Source: Aspidapion aeneum (Eukaryota > Arthropoda > Insecta > Coleoptera > Brentidae). Taken from it: 64,000 bases of DNA. The stretch lies in NCBI GenBank assembly GCA_963576565.1, contig OY755042.1, forward strand, positions 1,240,001 to 1,304,000, in the 5' to 3' direction. The notes below the pieces were generated by a model, which worked only from the letters and a program-made list of their open reading frames with translations, made no database searches and was not told where the DNA came from. Of this stretch, positions 11,319 through 21,583 are shown piece by piece; the stretch's first letter is position 1; each line of letters opens with the position of its first letter. A program made the position numbers and the translations under genes.

Positions 11319-11769
11319 TACTTTGTTATCCTATGCCAAATTGTAACCCTGTCACGTTGAAATAAAAAGTGCAATTTGACTTTTATCCAGTAATTACCCT
11401 AAATTTATCGAATATACCTCCGTGTATAAGTTACAGGGCAGATAGCGAAACACTAGCTCCTCTTTGAAAAAAGTTTATATTTTTGAGATATTTAATAAAG
11501 TTGGTATTTTTTACGGTATAACCATCTTTTAATTTAATTTTCGAAGTCGCTTTAAAATTTCCTTTAAAATGACGTGAAACATTTAAAATGAAATTTTTTA
11601 TAATTTTTTTATAGTTTAACCCTTTCGTTCACGAATTTTCAATTTTTATACTGAAATTTAGAATGTGAATTTTGAATAAAAACTTTATAGTATATTTCCT
11701 TTCCAGAGCAATGAAATGTCTGAAATACTAATTTTCATTAGTTTATAAATTAAAACTTAGTTGACTCTG

Positions 11770-12000
11770 TCAAACGCCTTGGAAAATTCGATATGCCTAT
11801 GATCTTAAATTTTCGTATTTAACCTTCATGGGTAATTCTGTCGTGCCTTGGAGAAGTCAGTGTAAATCAATCTGTGTCCTTTCTCTATCGTACTTTCTTA
11901 TCCAGGACAATAAAGTGCCTGAAATAACTATGTTCTGAATAAAAATTTCATGGTTGACTCTGTCAGACGCCTTTGAGAAGTCGGTGTACATTAATTTATG
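11770..12000 (-). pseudogene. Short LINE reverse-transcriptase fragment
   Basis: The minus strand reads Y-T-D-F-S-K-A-S-D-R-V-N-H (about 11980-11942), the RT motif usually written DFSKAFD, then a W-I-R-K-Y stretch and a second partial copy of the TDFS segment near 11850. Both have stops. The fragment abuts the Helentron-like element at 12009. Confidence 0.6.
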
Positions 12001-12008
12001 TCCTTTTT

Positions 12009-13173
12009 ACAAGCTTTTATTTAGCTTCAGATGTTCTGTCTAACTATCTAACTATCTATCAAATCTTGTGAAGCGTTTTTGACACACTTCCCATTACCCG
12101 ATTTGGATGAAATTTGGTACACACATAGTGGTCCCATGACAATACAACATTAAGAAAAAAAATCCTATCACCCCTACCCCCACCCCTTCTATAAAAAAAT
12201 ATGTTTTTGACACCCTTCCCATTATCCGATTTGGATGAAATTTGGTATACATATAGTGGTCCGATGACAATACAACATTGAAAAAAAAAATCCTACCACT
12301 CCTACCTCCACCCCCATCTATAGAAAAATGCGTTTTTGACACACTTCCCATTATCCGATTTGGATGAAATTTGGTATACATATAGTGGTCCGATGACAAT
12401 ACAACAATAATGAAAAAATGTCCTCCCACCTCTACCCCACCCCTTGCCATAAAAAATGCGTTTTTGACACACTTAACTTCAAATGACTTTTATAAAATTT
12501 GGTATATGCATAAAGGTCCGATGGCAATACAGCCCAAACAAAAAATATATTTCTACCTCTAACCCCACCCTCTCCTTCCCCCAATAGAAAAATGAGTTTC
12601 CAAACAACTCACGATCAAAGATTTCATTATAATCTAGAATAAACTCTTCTGTTCTGTTATTGAACAAATATGTTCATTTATTAGAGTAGATAGCTGAGAC
12701 TAAAAAGTAGAAAATTAATTGGTAAAAAATTTTTTTAAGTCACAAGCTTTTATAAAATGCACTAAAAATTAAAAAATAATTTTCTTTATTATCATAATAA
12801 TCAAAGCATAAGTTAATCTAAATTTGTGATCTAAACACTTAAAGAATATTCAACATAGCAGGTCATCAAAGATATGTTTGATGTGACGCAATGTTATGCC
12901 ATTGCCATACCTATGTCAGAGAAATTTTGGGGTATCTTGGGTCGGGTTGGGTGGTTTTGGTACCTCTGCATTTTTCTGCTAGATTGATTCTTGCAAATAG
13001 TGATATTTAATTGATATGGATATCTTATCGTGCTAACATCGTCAAAATTTCCATCAGTCGGCCATCGCTTTTATTATTATGATAATATTAGAATGTTAGA
13101 AAATAATTTTTTAATTTTTAGTGCATTTTATAAAAGCTTGTGACTTAAAAATTTTTTTTTACCAATTTATTGT
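12009..13173 (+). mobile_element. Helentron/DINE-like element, copy P
   Basis: The head ACAAGCTTTTATTTAGC is followed by a TATC/CTAA microsatellite (12030-12062). Four units of roughly 125-130 bp follow (12085-12600), each with GATTTGGATGAAATTTGGTA and a CCCCCACCCC tract. The tail module (about 12712-13173) has inverted repeats of around 100 bp that contain ACAAGCTTTTATAAAATG. The same head-microsatellite-array-tail order recurs at 35675-36755 and 37650-39757. No protein is encoded. Placement among Helentron derivatives rests on architecture only. Confidence 0.65.
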
Positions 13174-13838
13174 GATGTAACTTTTTATTTCAAAAATAAT
13201 ACCTATGGTGTTCAGTTTCTGAATTGAAATTTCGGACTACTTTTTTATTTTTTATTGGTTTATTGAATCACTTTTTTTAAAGTATTTTAAAAATTTTGAT
13301 TAAAAATCTAAAAATCTAAAATAAAAAAATAATATCAAATATTGAGTATGATACATAGTTTTAAACGAAATTTTATGCCGATTTCGAGAGTCGAATAATA
13401 ATTGGGTTATTCGAAAGACATGGAACGTTCATAGTTAATACATCTTTGGTTATTCCTTAAAAATACCAACTTTATGTAATATCTGAAAAACTAAAACCGA
13501 AACATGATTATTATATTAATGTGGCAAGATTGCATTATTGACACTTGTGTATAGACATTGTTGACACTATGTCTAAATTTTGAGAGACATATTTTAATAG
13601 TTTAAAAAAATCAAGATTGATTGACAAAGAAAAAAGAAATGGGTTGACTTACCAATAGTGCTCATAAGGCATAAGACAAATAAACTATAAAACTTCGACA
13701 TGATTGACTGATAAGTAGTATTATTCTAATACTTCTAAGACTGAATGAAATTAAATATTCCTATTTATATACATTATTTACCTCTTTAAAAAATATCACA
13801 TTAGGCCAATCATAAGAGAGCAAAATATGGCGAGTATA
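13174..13838. other. Unassigned AT-rich stretch
   Basis: No repeat or coding signal recognised. Confidence 0.35.
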
Positions 13839-13840
13839 TA

Positions 13841-14401
13841 CAGTGCGGACGTAAAAATCCCCCCCTGTCAACTTTTGAACTTTTAATTCTCTAATCAAAA
13901 AAATAAAAAGGTATAAAATCGGTTTAATACTCACGGAGTTATGTTTATAGTGTTATATAACTCCTCTTAGTCTTCAGCAGTTTCAGATATTGAATTAAAG
14001 TAAAACCTATAATTAATGGTAACATTGCAGTTACTTTTTAGTGCACCCCTCATTACCGTAATGTTGCCTTAAGACAATAAGGTCACTGACACCTTTGAAT
14101 TTTTTTATGAAAAGTGGTCGAGTAATACCTTGTTTAAAAGGTAATTTGATTCTTTATTAAAATATTAAAATTTTTTAAATCGGTAAATTAATTTTATAAC
14201 TTTTTATTTTTTTGATTAGGGAATCAAAATATCTTTTAAACAATGTATCACACGACCTTATGGTTTTAAGCTCACACGACGGTTCAAAGCAATACGTCAG
14301 AAAGTAGTAAAGTTGATACCATTTAACATGTTTTTTGTTTTAAGTTGATATCTAATTCCGTTCAAAAATTAACAAGGTGGGGGATTTTTACCTCCGCACT
14401 T
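13841..14401. mobile_element. Tc1/mariner-like MITE, CAGTGCGG ends
   Basis: The left terminus CAGTGCGGACGTAAAAATCC pairs with the right terminus, GGATTTTTACCTCCGCACT. TA dinucleotides flank both ends. The inverted similarity extends inward (CTAATCAAAAAAATAAAAAG against the strand near 14205). There is no transposase. Confidence 0.65.
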
Positions 14402-14549
14402 TATAATAAGTTTTAAACAAAAGTTGAAGACGATAAAATTTCCTATAAAAATAACCAATAGGTTACGAGTGAGGGGGTCAAATAGTTTATCGCCGTTTCG
14501 TTTTGCACAATTTCTTTTAGTGTCCTTTACCTTTTGAAAAAAGTATTTT

Positions 14550-15296
14550 TTCTATAAGCGTGCGGAAAAGTCCACTTTTCCGCACGCATTTTAGTGTAGA
14601 AAGTGCCACTTTTCCGCACTAGTGCGGAAAAATATTTTTTCCGCACTAGTGCGGAAAAGTAAAATTGTTACGATTTTGAGGTGTTCTATAACATTTAGAC
14701 CGTTCAAAATACATTTGTATCTTTCCTAGCACACGAAATATCCTAAAAATATTCAAATTGACTAAAATTCTGCTATATTTTCAATATTTTCGATAAAATA
14801 AAGTTTTCAGTAAAATAGGTTCAAATTATAAGTTTTAAACCTCCCCGGTATAAATATCGTCATTGTCAATGTCAAACAACAATGAACACTAGTGGTTTTA
14901 GATTTGGCATCTTAAATCACCATAGCAACAAAGTACAAACAAACTGTCAAAACAAAGCCAATTTTGCAGATACAAGCGTCTTTTGAATTTTTCAAACAAA
15001 AAAAACAGATTTTCAATGGATTCTTCGGACGAAGATCTACCCCAGTCAGTTCTAGAAGCCGCTAGAATGTGAATAATAATAATTGATTTGATTAAAACGT
15101 TTTGAATATAAATAATTTTCTGATTAATTTTTAGTTTTTTCCTCACGCTTATAGAAAAAATAGTGTACCTAACTCGTGCGTAAAGTGTCTTTTCCGCACT
15201 TGATTGCTGGCCAAACTCCGCTATCGCGTCGTTTGGCCATCTGCAATCGCGTGCGGAAAAGAGGCACTTTCCGCACTAGTTAGGTAAACTACTATT
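14550..15296 (+). mobile_element. YR family 1, internally deleted copy 1 (747 bp)
   Basis: The left end TTCTATAAGCGTGCGG and right end GGTAAACTACTATT match the full-length element at 15297-17116. The leader, TATAAATA box and first codons are kept: an 18-codon stub starts at 15016 and stops at 15070. The sequence then jumps to the 3' tail at AATAATAATAATTG, removing about 1.1 kb of gene. It joins copy 2 directly, with no intervening base. Copy 4 has the same length and the same deletion junction, so this is a propagated non-autonomous subfamily and not an isolated decay product. Confidence 0.9.
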
Positions 15297-15395
15297 TTCT
15301 ATAAGCGTGCGGAAAAGTCCACTTTTCCGCACGCATTTTAGTGTGAAAAGTGCCACTTTTCCGCACTAATGCGGAAAAGTAAATTTGTTACGATT
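15297..15395 (+). promoter_or_regulatory. Left-end palindrome cluster of YR family 1
   Basis: A perfect 14-bp inverted repeat (GCGTGCGGAAAAGT, 2-base loop, then its inverse) begins at 15305. It is followed by CACTTTTCCGCACTAATGCGG. In copies 1 and 4 the second part reads TTTTCCGCACTAGTGCGGAA, twice. The core CTTTTCCGCAC recurs here and at the right end. Such iterated palindromes look like recombinase-binding sites; that role is inferred. Confidence 0.7.
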
Positions 15396-15568
15396 TTGAG
15401 GTGTTCTGTAACATTTAGACCGTTCAAAATACATTTGTATCTTTCCTACCACACGAAATATCCTAAACATATTCAAATTGACTAAAATTCTGCTATATTT
15501 TCAATATTTTCGATAAAATAAAGTTTTCAGTAAAATAGGTTCAAATTATAAGTTTTTAACCTCCCCGG

Positions 15569-15576
15569 TATAAATA
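15569..15576 (+). promoter_or_regulatory. TATA box of the YR family-1 gene
   Basis: TATAAATA lies 160 bp before the inferred start codon and is preserved in all four copies (also near 14849, 23509 on the minus strand, and 28221). Conservation in the deleted copies shows it lies in a retained part of the element; promoter activity is inferred. Confidence 0.5.
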
Positions 15577-15735
15577 TCGTCATTGTCAATGTCAAACAAC
15601 AATGAACACTAGTGGTTTTAGATTTGGCATCTTAAATCACCATAGCAACAAAGTCCAAACAAACTGTCAAAACAAAGCCAATTTTGCAGATACAAGCGTC
15701 TTTTGAATTTTTCAAACAAAAAAATCAGATTTTCA

Positions 15736-16906
15736 ATGGATTCTTCGGACGAAGATCTACCCCAGTCAGTTCTCGAAGCCGCTAGAATCGCTAATTTGGA
15801 CCTGCTTCCTTCAAAATCTCGTCACAGGTATGAGAAGGAATATAATTTGTTTGAGAGATGGTCACGCTAAAGGCATCAAATCCCTTCAAGAAGCTGTTTT
15901 TTTGGCATATTTCTCCGAAATTTCCAAAACGTGCAAACCGAATACCCTTTGGTCGAGGTATTCTATGCTCAAAAGTGTAATAAAACTCAGAAAAAACGTT
16001 GACTTAAGCAATTTTTTTAAAGTTACGGCCTACTTGAAAAAACAAAACGTTGGATTCAGACCCAAGAAGGCAAAAATCTTCACAAAAGAAGAAATTTTCA
16101 AGTTTTTAAGCGAAGCTCCTGACCTAGTTTATTTGCATATGAAAGTTGCCACGATTTTTGGTTTGGCGGGCGCATGTCGCCGGGAAGAACTAACCAAAAT
16201 GTGCCTAGATGACATTGAAGAAAAAGGAAATATGATCATTATAAAAATTCCTGACTCAAAAAACCATACATTTAGAAGTTTTACTATTTCAGAAGAAGCC
16301 GAGAATGGAAAACTTCTCCAATTGATCCGAAAATATGTCAACTTAAGGAAACCAGAGACCCCACATAGACGGTTCTTCGTAAACTACAAAAAAGGAGCAT
16401 GTACGGTACAATGCATTGGAATTAATACATTCGGTAAAATGCCATCAGATATCGCATGCTATCTGAAGCTTTCAAATCCAGAATTATACACGGGCCACAG
16501 CTTCCGACGTTCTGCCGCAACAATGTTGGCAGATTCAGGCGAAGGAATAACCAATATCAAACGACTCGGTGGATGGAAATCTTCAAGTGTCGCAGAAGGG
16601 TACCTTGACAGTTCAACTGGATTCCAAAAAAATATTTCGAATAAAATTTTGAAGTTCAGCCACCCTGGTCCTTCAACTAGTCAGCAACATTCTTCTACCA
16701 TACAACCTTCCAAAGTGCCTCAATCCAGCCCCAAATGCATGACCACAGTTGCAACAGATGTTTCCGAAAACTTGGAGAGCGCAGTGGAGAACCAAAACCC
16801 AAGTTTCAAATCTGCCACTTCATTTGAGAAAACACCTGCCTCTGCTATCAACTTACTGCACGCTACAAACTGCACCTTTAATATTAATGTTAATAATAAT
16901 AATTGA
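15736..16906 (+). pseudogene. Tyrosine recombinase of YR family 1, with one frameshift
   Basis: The start at 15736 is chosen because the deleted copies keep the same ATG and first 17 codons, and because family 2 aligns there. This frame meets a stop near 15865, and the protein continues in the next frame (from about 15867) to 16906. Residues after the shift carry a SAM-like N-terminal region, then the catalytic domain: arginine in GACRREEL, HxxR in GHSFRRSAATML, tryptophan in LGGWKSS and tyrosine in AEGYLDSS. The enzyme would cut and rejoin DNA through the tyrosine. The tail (about 80 residues) is Ser/Pro-rich and ends in NCTFNINV, echoed by family 2. There is no intron at the position where family 2 has one. 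The shift is a net one-base offset near 15865; otherwise the gene is undamaged, so it is young or the shift is an assembly error. Confidence 0.85.
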
Positions 16907-16956
16907 TTTGATTAAAATGTTTTGAATATAAATAATTTTCTGATTAATTTTTAGTT

Positions 16957-17116
16957 TTTTCCTCACGCTTATAGAAAAAATAATGTACCTAACTCGTGCG
17001 TAAAGTGTCTTTTCCGTACTTGATTGCTGGCCAAACTCCGCTATCGCGTCGTTTGGCTATCTGCAATCGCGTGCGGAAAAGAGGCACTTTCCGCACTAGT
17101 TAGGTAAACTACTATT
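16957..17116. repeat. Right-end fold-back of YR family 1
   Basis: CCTCACGCTTATAGAAAAAA (16961-16980) is the inverse of the left terminus with one mismatch. Beyond it lie two arms of about 65-70 bp meeting near 17045: TACCTAACTCGTGCGTAAAG... and, inverted, TACCTAACTAGTGCGGAAAG. Both arms contain GATTGC, GGCCAAAC and the CTTTTCCGCAC core. All four copies share this structure. Confidence 0.85.
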
Positions 17117-17225
17117 TACTACGAGCGTGCAGAAAGTGTCACTTTTCCGCACGCGTTTTAGTTTTGAAAGTGTGACTTTTCTGCCTTGCTCTGCGTGCGA
17201 AAAAGAGCTTTTCCGCACATTCCGA
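17117..17225 (+). mobile_element. Diverged left-end fragment of a YR family-1 relative
   Basis: Immediately after copy 2 comes TACTACGAGCGTGCAGAAAG followed by CACTTTTCCGCACGCG, a diverged version of the left terminus and its palindromes. Further CTTTTC-GCAC variants run to about 17218. No gene follows. Confidence 0.65.
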
Positions 17226-17603
17226 AAAACCCAAGAATCTGTATCTTAATATTTTTCTCGGTGTTTTTAACAACCCAACTTTCAAATAGTTGTCAAGAAC
17301 CGCCCGTATTAAGGCAATTGGGACTTATTGGAATAAAACCGGACTTTATTTTAGAGTCGACTTTATTCCGACAGATTTACACAGAAAACTGACACTAATA
17401 AATCCGGTTTTGAAATACACAAAGGTCGAATTTTGAAAGAAAGCAGCTGCTTTTTATATGTAAATAGATAGTTTTTAGTCGTGCCAAATTTAGGCTCGAT
17501 AACTTCACCGGCAACGATAACTTTAACAATATTTGACAGTTCGAAATAGCATTTTTGGTACCGGATTTAGTCGATGCCGACGGTGCGGTTATCTGTCGTT
17601 TGG
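17226..17603. other. Unassigned stretch
   Basis: No repeat or coding signal recognised apart from flank of the P-superfamily insertion. Confidence 0.35.
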
Positions 17604-17641
17604 GGTGCAAGCGCAGCCAACGATAAAGACCGGCCATGGCG

Positions 17642-18034
17642 GTAGCCGTGGTGGCTCAGTGCGTTCGCGCATTGAACACGAGTGAGTTAAGGAATCTCGC
17701 TTGCTACAGTGGCGGGTTCGATCCCCGTCGGTTGCCGAGGTCGGGTGCGGCAGACATTTATAGGATTCCTGGGGAGTGTAAAATGTAATATTGTCCTACC
17801 CCTTCATTCACGCCGGTAACCAGGCCGGATGAGGTCGGATATCTCGTGAAGGCGGATTTTGTTACACACTCCTTCAGTCGGTAGGCCATTCTAAGGGACA
17901 AAAGGACCGGATAAAAAAAATACCCGGTCTGGGGTTACAAAGGTGGCCGATGACCCGTGCAATTAGGCGTTCCGAAATGGCGGCCTTAGTGTCGGCGAAA
18001 GAGTCACGGTTACCAAATCAGGAAAAAAAAAAAA
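17642..18034 (+). mobile_element. tRNA-derived SINE, intact
   Basis: A perfect 13-bp target duplication, ACCGGCCATGGCG, flanks it (17629-17641 and 18035-18047). Internal pol III signals are an A box, TGGCTCAGTGCG (17652-17663), and a B box, GGTTCGATCCC (17715-17725). The body is about 300 bp of non-tRNA sequence ending in an A-rich tail. A second copy at 55592-55984 (minus) shows the same ends. It is non-coding and would depend on a LINE for movement. Confidence 0.92.
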
Positions 18035-18270
18035 ACCGGCCATGGCGCGTTAGAAGCAAGTCGGCGGTCACGTGATCTTAGGAGTCCCAGGATTCTTATT
18101 GTATTGCTTAATATATTATATGCTTTTACACAATTTAAATAAATTAACAAAAAATTTTTGTTCTTTTATAGACAAAAATTGAAAAAAATACTGAATCTAT
18201 AAAATAAAAAATTATACAAAATTTGCACTCTAAGATCTTCAGGTACATATTAGGTACAGAATATCAAACC

Positions 18271-18332
18271 TAGAGTCCCTGTATGTTGAAATATTTGGAT
18301 TAATCCAAATATGTCAACATACAGGGACTCTA
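18271..18332. repeat. 62-bp near-perfect palindrome
   Basis: TAGAGTCCCTGTATGTTGA and its inverse meet at GGATTAATCC with one mismatch and no loop. It lies within the P-superfamily remnant. It may be a minimal fold-back MITE with CAGGGACTCTA ends. Confidence 0.8.
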
Positions 18333-18339
18333 ATCGAAC

Positions 18340-19140
18340 CTAAGTTTTTAGTTTTTTAATTTTTTTTTGAGTGTCATCATCTTTGTCTGAGTTCTTATTC
18401 AAAGATTTATTAGCAGACACTAAATCATTGTGCTTTTTAATAAAATTTTTTAAAAAAACTTTACATGCCCTTAAACTAATTTTTTCAAGCTTTGACAATA
18501 GTTTTTCTCCACAAAAACACTCGCTAGAGTTGTCTGAAGAAAAATTTTCAATATAAAACGTTTCACAATAATTTATTAAAAAGAAACAAGTGATTTTGTG
18601 AATAGGTGAGATGGTTTTCACATTCAATGAAGTGAATGTAGGGGTCGTCAATAATTTTTTGAAAAATTACCCAGCACAAAGTTTAATATATATTTCATCA
18701 ATGTGTAAGTTAACTACCAACTCATGTTCTTTTAAAAGCTATATCTTACTTTTTAAATATTGCACACTACTGGAGAGATTACTATCTGTTAGCGATATTT
18801 TACAAATCAGTTTTTTAATATTGCGAGGGTGCAGAAGACATTACCTTAGTGTTGTAGATTGACATGTATGCACTGGATGACTGGATAAACAGAGATGAAG
18901 CCAACATTAAAGTGTATCCGCCATATCTTCGATTCTCAGGTTACCTTTCAAGAGACCTAATTGTTCAATAAGAAATGACAACTGAACACATTTTTCACTC
19001 TCACTATCGAAAATGTCACTAAGGATGTCTATTACTTTATCAATCTTATCCAAGACCTTATCTTTTACCACTTCTTTATCGTTTGCAACATATTAGATTT
19101 CAGTTTTATAGTTGGACCGACAAGGAACAACACTAATTAC
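18340..19140 (-). pseudogene. P-element/THAP9-like transposase remnant
   Basis: Read on the minus strand, 19000-18900 gives F-L-I-E-Q-L-G-L-L-K and, after frame shifts, S-L-F-I-Q-S-S-S-A-Y. The matching order in P-type transposases is FLxEQLxLL and a later FxxSPxAYxxL. Near 18700 comes L-H-I-D-E-I-Y-I-K, the segment with the first catalytic aspartate. A 103-codon frame (18651-18340) forms a Lys-rich C-terminus. Most of the catalytic core after the first Asp is missing and there are several stops. Assignment rests on motif order that I recall, supported by the 8-bp target duplication. Confidence 0.6.
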
Positions 19141-19446
19141 ACGTTCGCGGCATTGTTTATCTTATAGGTATTTGCTTTATAATTTACTCATTAGCCATTA
19201 ATTATTTTAACGCAGCCCACTACAGTCTTTTTCGTGGGCTACGTTATTTTAATAACTTTGATAGAATTCACATAAAATTTGTGCCCGAATTAAAAAAAAA
19301 TCATCATTGTAAACAAACATACCAAAATTGAAAACACACATGTTTCATTTTTTTGTGAGCCTCCTACGGTCACGTGATATTTCCGCGCCCGGGCCGGTCT
19401 TTCTCGTGGGCTGCGGGTGCAAGACTATTAAAATCGTGATATTCTT

Positions 19447-19978
19447 TAGGGGAAGATGAGGGAGTTTCTGTCTAAAGGAAAACTTTATTTGCAGTGTTAA
19501 TACTTTTCTTGTAATAAACAAGTTTAGAATGGAAATGTTTCGTATTACCCCTTCGTTTTGACTATCGTGGGGTAATAGGAAACATTGTAATGGGGTAATA
19601 AGAAATATAATCTTTTTTGTTGCACTTTGATTTGAGTAGTGTTACCTTAAAATTTTACTAAAGTGCCTTATGTAAATCAGTAAAAATGACAAGTTGCAGA
19701 AAATTAAATGGCATCTAACGCAAATAGTCCACAGAACATCGGTGTATTTTTTAATTGATGACTAACAGTCTGAATTCTCGTACATAACTTTAATGTGTTT
19801 CCTTCAGACAAAAAATAATATTATTTGAAATGGTTTACTTGAAAAAAAAGTGCTAAAACTTTATTAATATTGTAGTAGAAAATTTGAAAGGTTTTTTCTG
19901 ATATCTCAAATGACAAAAGACAAACAGCAAGAGTAGCAAAAAAATATTTCCTATTACTTATTACCCCATTATCCCCTA
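19447..19978. mobile_element. Candidate MITE with TAGGGG ends
   Basis: TAGGGGAAGATGAGGG at the left pairs with the inverse of TAGGGGATAATGGGGTA at the right. GGGGTAATA and TTACCCC motifs repeat inside. No convincing target duplication was found. Confidence 0.4.
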
Positions 19979-19979
19979 T

Positions 19980-21020
19980 GTGACAGAAATGCGTTCCGCC
20001 AGAGATTGCTTAATGTTCTTCAATCTGTTCCTGGTATCGCTCAACACGCGGTATATAGGGACCGTGCGCTCAACACTGCTGTGACCTGTGCAGCCTGCGC
20101 CACCAAATGGCGCGGAAATTAATAGAAGCTCGCTAAAACACAATTGCGCACGTTCTACGTATGTCAAAAATCCTATGTTAACCGTCCGTGAGTTTGCGGC
20201 GTTCCACGGAAGCCGCTAACGACATGTCACGTTCAAATGTCAACAGTGTCAAGTTGCGTTAGTCGTCGGCCGTTTTTGGCATGACCAAAAACTATCTAAT
20301 CTGTCAATTTTAATGCTTTATTTGCATGACAAAGATCTGGGAAATAGTGCCCAGTCAAAAAGTGTGGTGTACATACAAAATCTATGAATTTATTAAACGT
20401 TTTTTCATAATTTTTATTTTTTATGCTTTTTTAGTGTTTTTAGTTTTTTTAACTCTTGCGAAAAAAAAAATAAAAAGAGTATTTATCAGATAAAGTTGAA
20501 ATTTTGTACATATATTCAACACATATTTACCAATTTATTCTAGCTAATTCCACCCTTCTTCTCCCTTGCAGGGTGTGGGGTAAAAATTGTGTAATATAAA
20601 TAAAAAGGTAAATAATTACTCAATATTACTAGCAATGGTTACTAACTTAGTAACTATTGTTACTAGTTTGATTGATGATTGTTTTTTTCTGAAAAACTGC
20701 TTCCGCCCTCCTTTGTGTCATGACATAGGCGTACTAAGGGGAGGGGACTGGATGGTCCTTTGCTCCAAGGCCCCTGCAGTCCCTTAAATTTCCTTGTGGA
20801 ATCAAACATAAAGTACTATAATTTTTGTTAAATTATTATTTAGCCCCCCCCCCCCTTAAGGAATCTGCCAATTTCGTGTCGCCTACTTATTCCTATATAT
20901 TTAATAAATTTATTTAGTGTGGTCAAAAGTAAACGAATCAATATATTTTTTACAATAAGAAGTTAACCACCAATTTATATAAATTATAAAACTTTTTATG
21001 TTAAAAATATCCCACCAATG
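19980..21020. other. Unassigned stretch
   Basis: Nothing coding was recognised. It contains short A, T and C homopolymers (for example C12 near 20842) and a block near 20470-20600 of unknown origin. Confidence 0.35.
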
Positions 21021-21022
21021 TA

Positions 21023-21445
21023 CAGGGTCGCCGTTTATAAAGTTCCAGATGGAATTTTTTTTAATTATTGTCACGTAAAGATAATTCAAAAATTAAATTA
21101 CTCATTACTTTTTTGCAGCAATACATCTTGTATTTTTACGCGGTTCTTGAGTAAAATATAAAGTAAAATATAAAGTAATTTGCCATAAGGGCAATGTGTT
21201 AGCCAAGTAAAAGTACTTCGCTAATTCTTTGTTTAACAAATTGCTCTCTCAAGACAAGATGACATATAATATATTTTTGGAATAAGAAAGAAAAGATCTA
21301 TCGAAAATTTTAAAAATATACAGGGTGTTCTATTAAACTAAGGATCCAAATATTCATAATTTTGTGTGTAATTCACTTTTTGATTTACCTTTTTCTGCCA
21401 AAACAAAAAAGTTTTCCAAGTGGAACTTTATATACGGCCACCCTG
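21023..21445. mobile_element. Tc1/mariner-like MITE, CAGGGTSGCC ends
   Basis: CAGGGTCGCCGTTTATAAAG at left pairs with the inverse of CAGGGTGGCCGTATATAAAG at right, with TA on both sides (21021-21022, 21446-21447). A further CAGGGTGTTC terminus at 21320 suggests a nested or composite copy. No transposase. Confidence 0.7.
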
Positions 21446-21583
21446 TACTTTACATCTTAAAAAATATAATTTGTAATGATAACAAACTCATACATTGACT
21501 GATAAATAGAAAATAAATAAATACATCAAAATATATAAATATATCCATATTATATTAACACAGCAATCAAAACCCGTTTATTT

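Larger units (their letters stand above)
15297..17116 (+). mobile_element. YR family 1, full-length element (copy 2)
   Basis: This 1,820-bp element has three parts. First, a left end of iterated palindromes and a leader. Second, one tyrosine recombinase gene (15736-16906). Third, a right end with a sub-terminal inverted copy of the left terminus (16957-16980) and a fold-back (16979-17116). There is no reverse transcriptase, GAG or DDE transposase. Cryptons are the known eukaryotic YR-only elements, so this is probably Crypton-related, but the structured ends are not part of the usual description. The boundaries are supported by three shorter copies with the same termini. Confidence 0.85.
17612..19415 (-). 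mobile_element. P-superfamily DNA transposon remnant
   Basis: An exact 8-bp duplication, GGTGCAAG, flanks the element (17604-17611 and 19416-19423). The termini are inverted: CGCAGCCAACGATAAAGACC at left, and at right the inverse of CGCAGCCCACGAGAAAGACC, followed by CGGCC. Similarity includes a nearby GTCACGTGAT block. An 8-bp duplication fits P elements and hAT; the protein remains favour P. A SINE lies just inside the left terminus, so the SINE arrived later. Confidence 0.75.

Noticed and set aside
14898..15146. 82-codon minus-strand frame, repeated at 28271-28519
   Set aside because: It spans the deletion junction of the non-autonomous YR copies on the antisense strand; the recurrence reflects the repeat, not coding.
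18611..18862. 83-codon plus-strand frame
   Set aside because: It is antisense to the P-like transposase remnant, which shows motif order on the minus strand.
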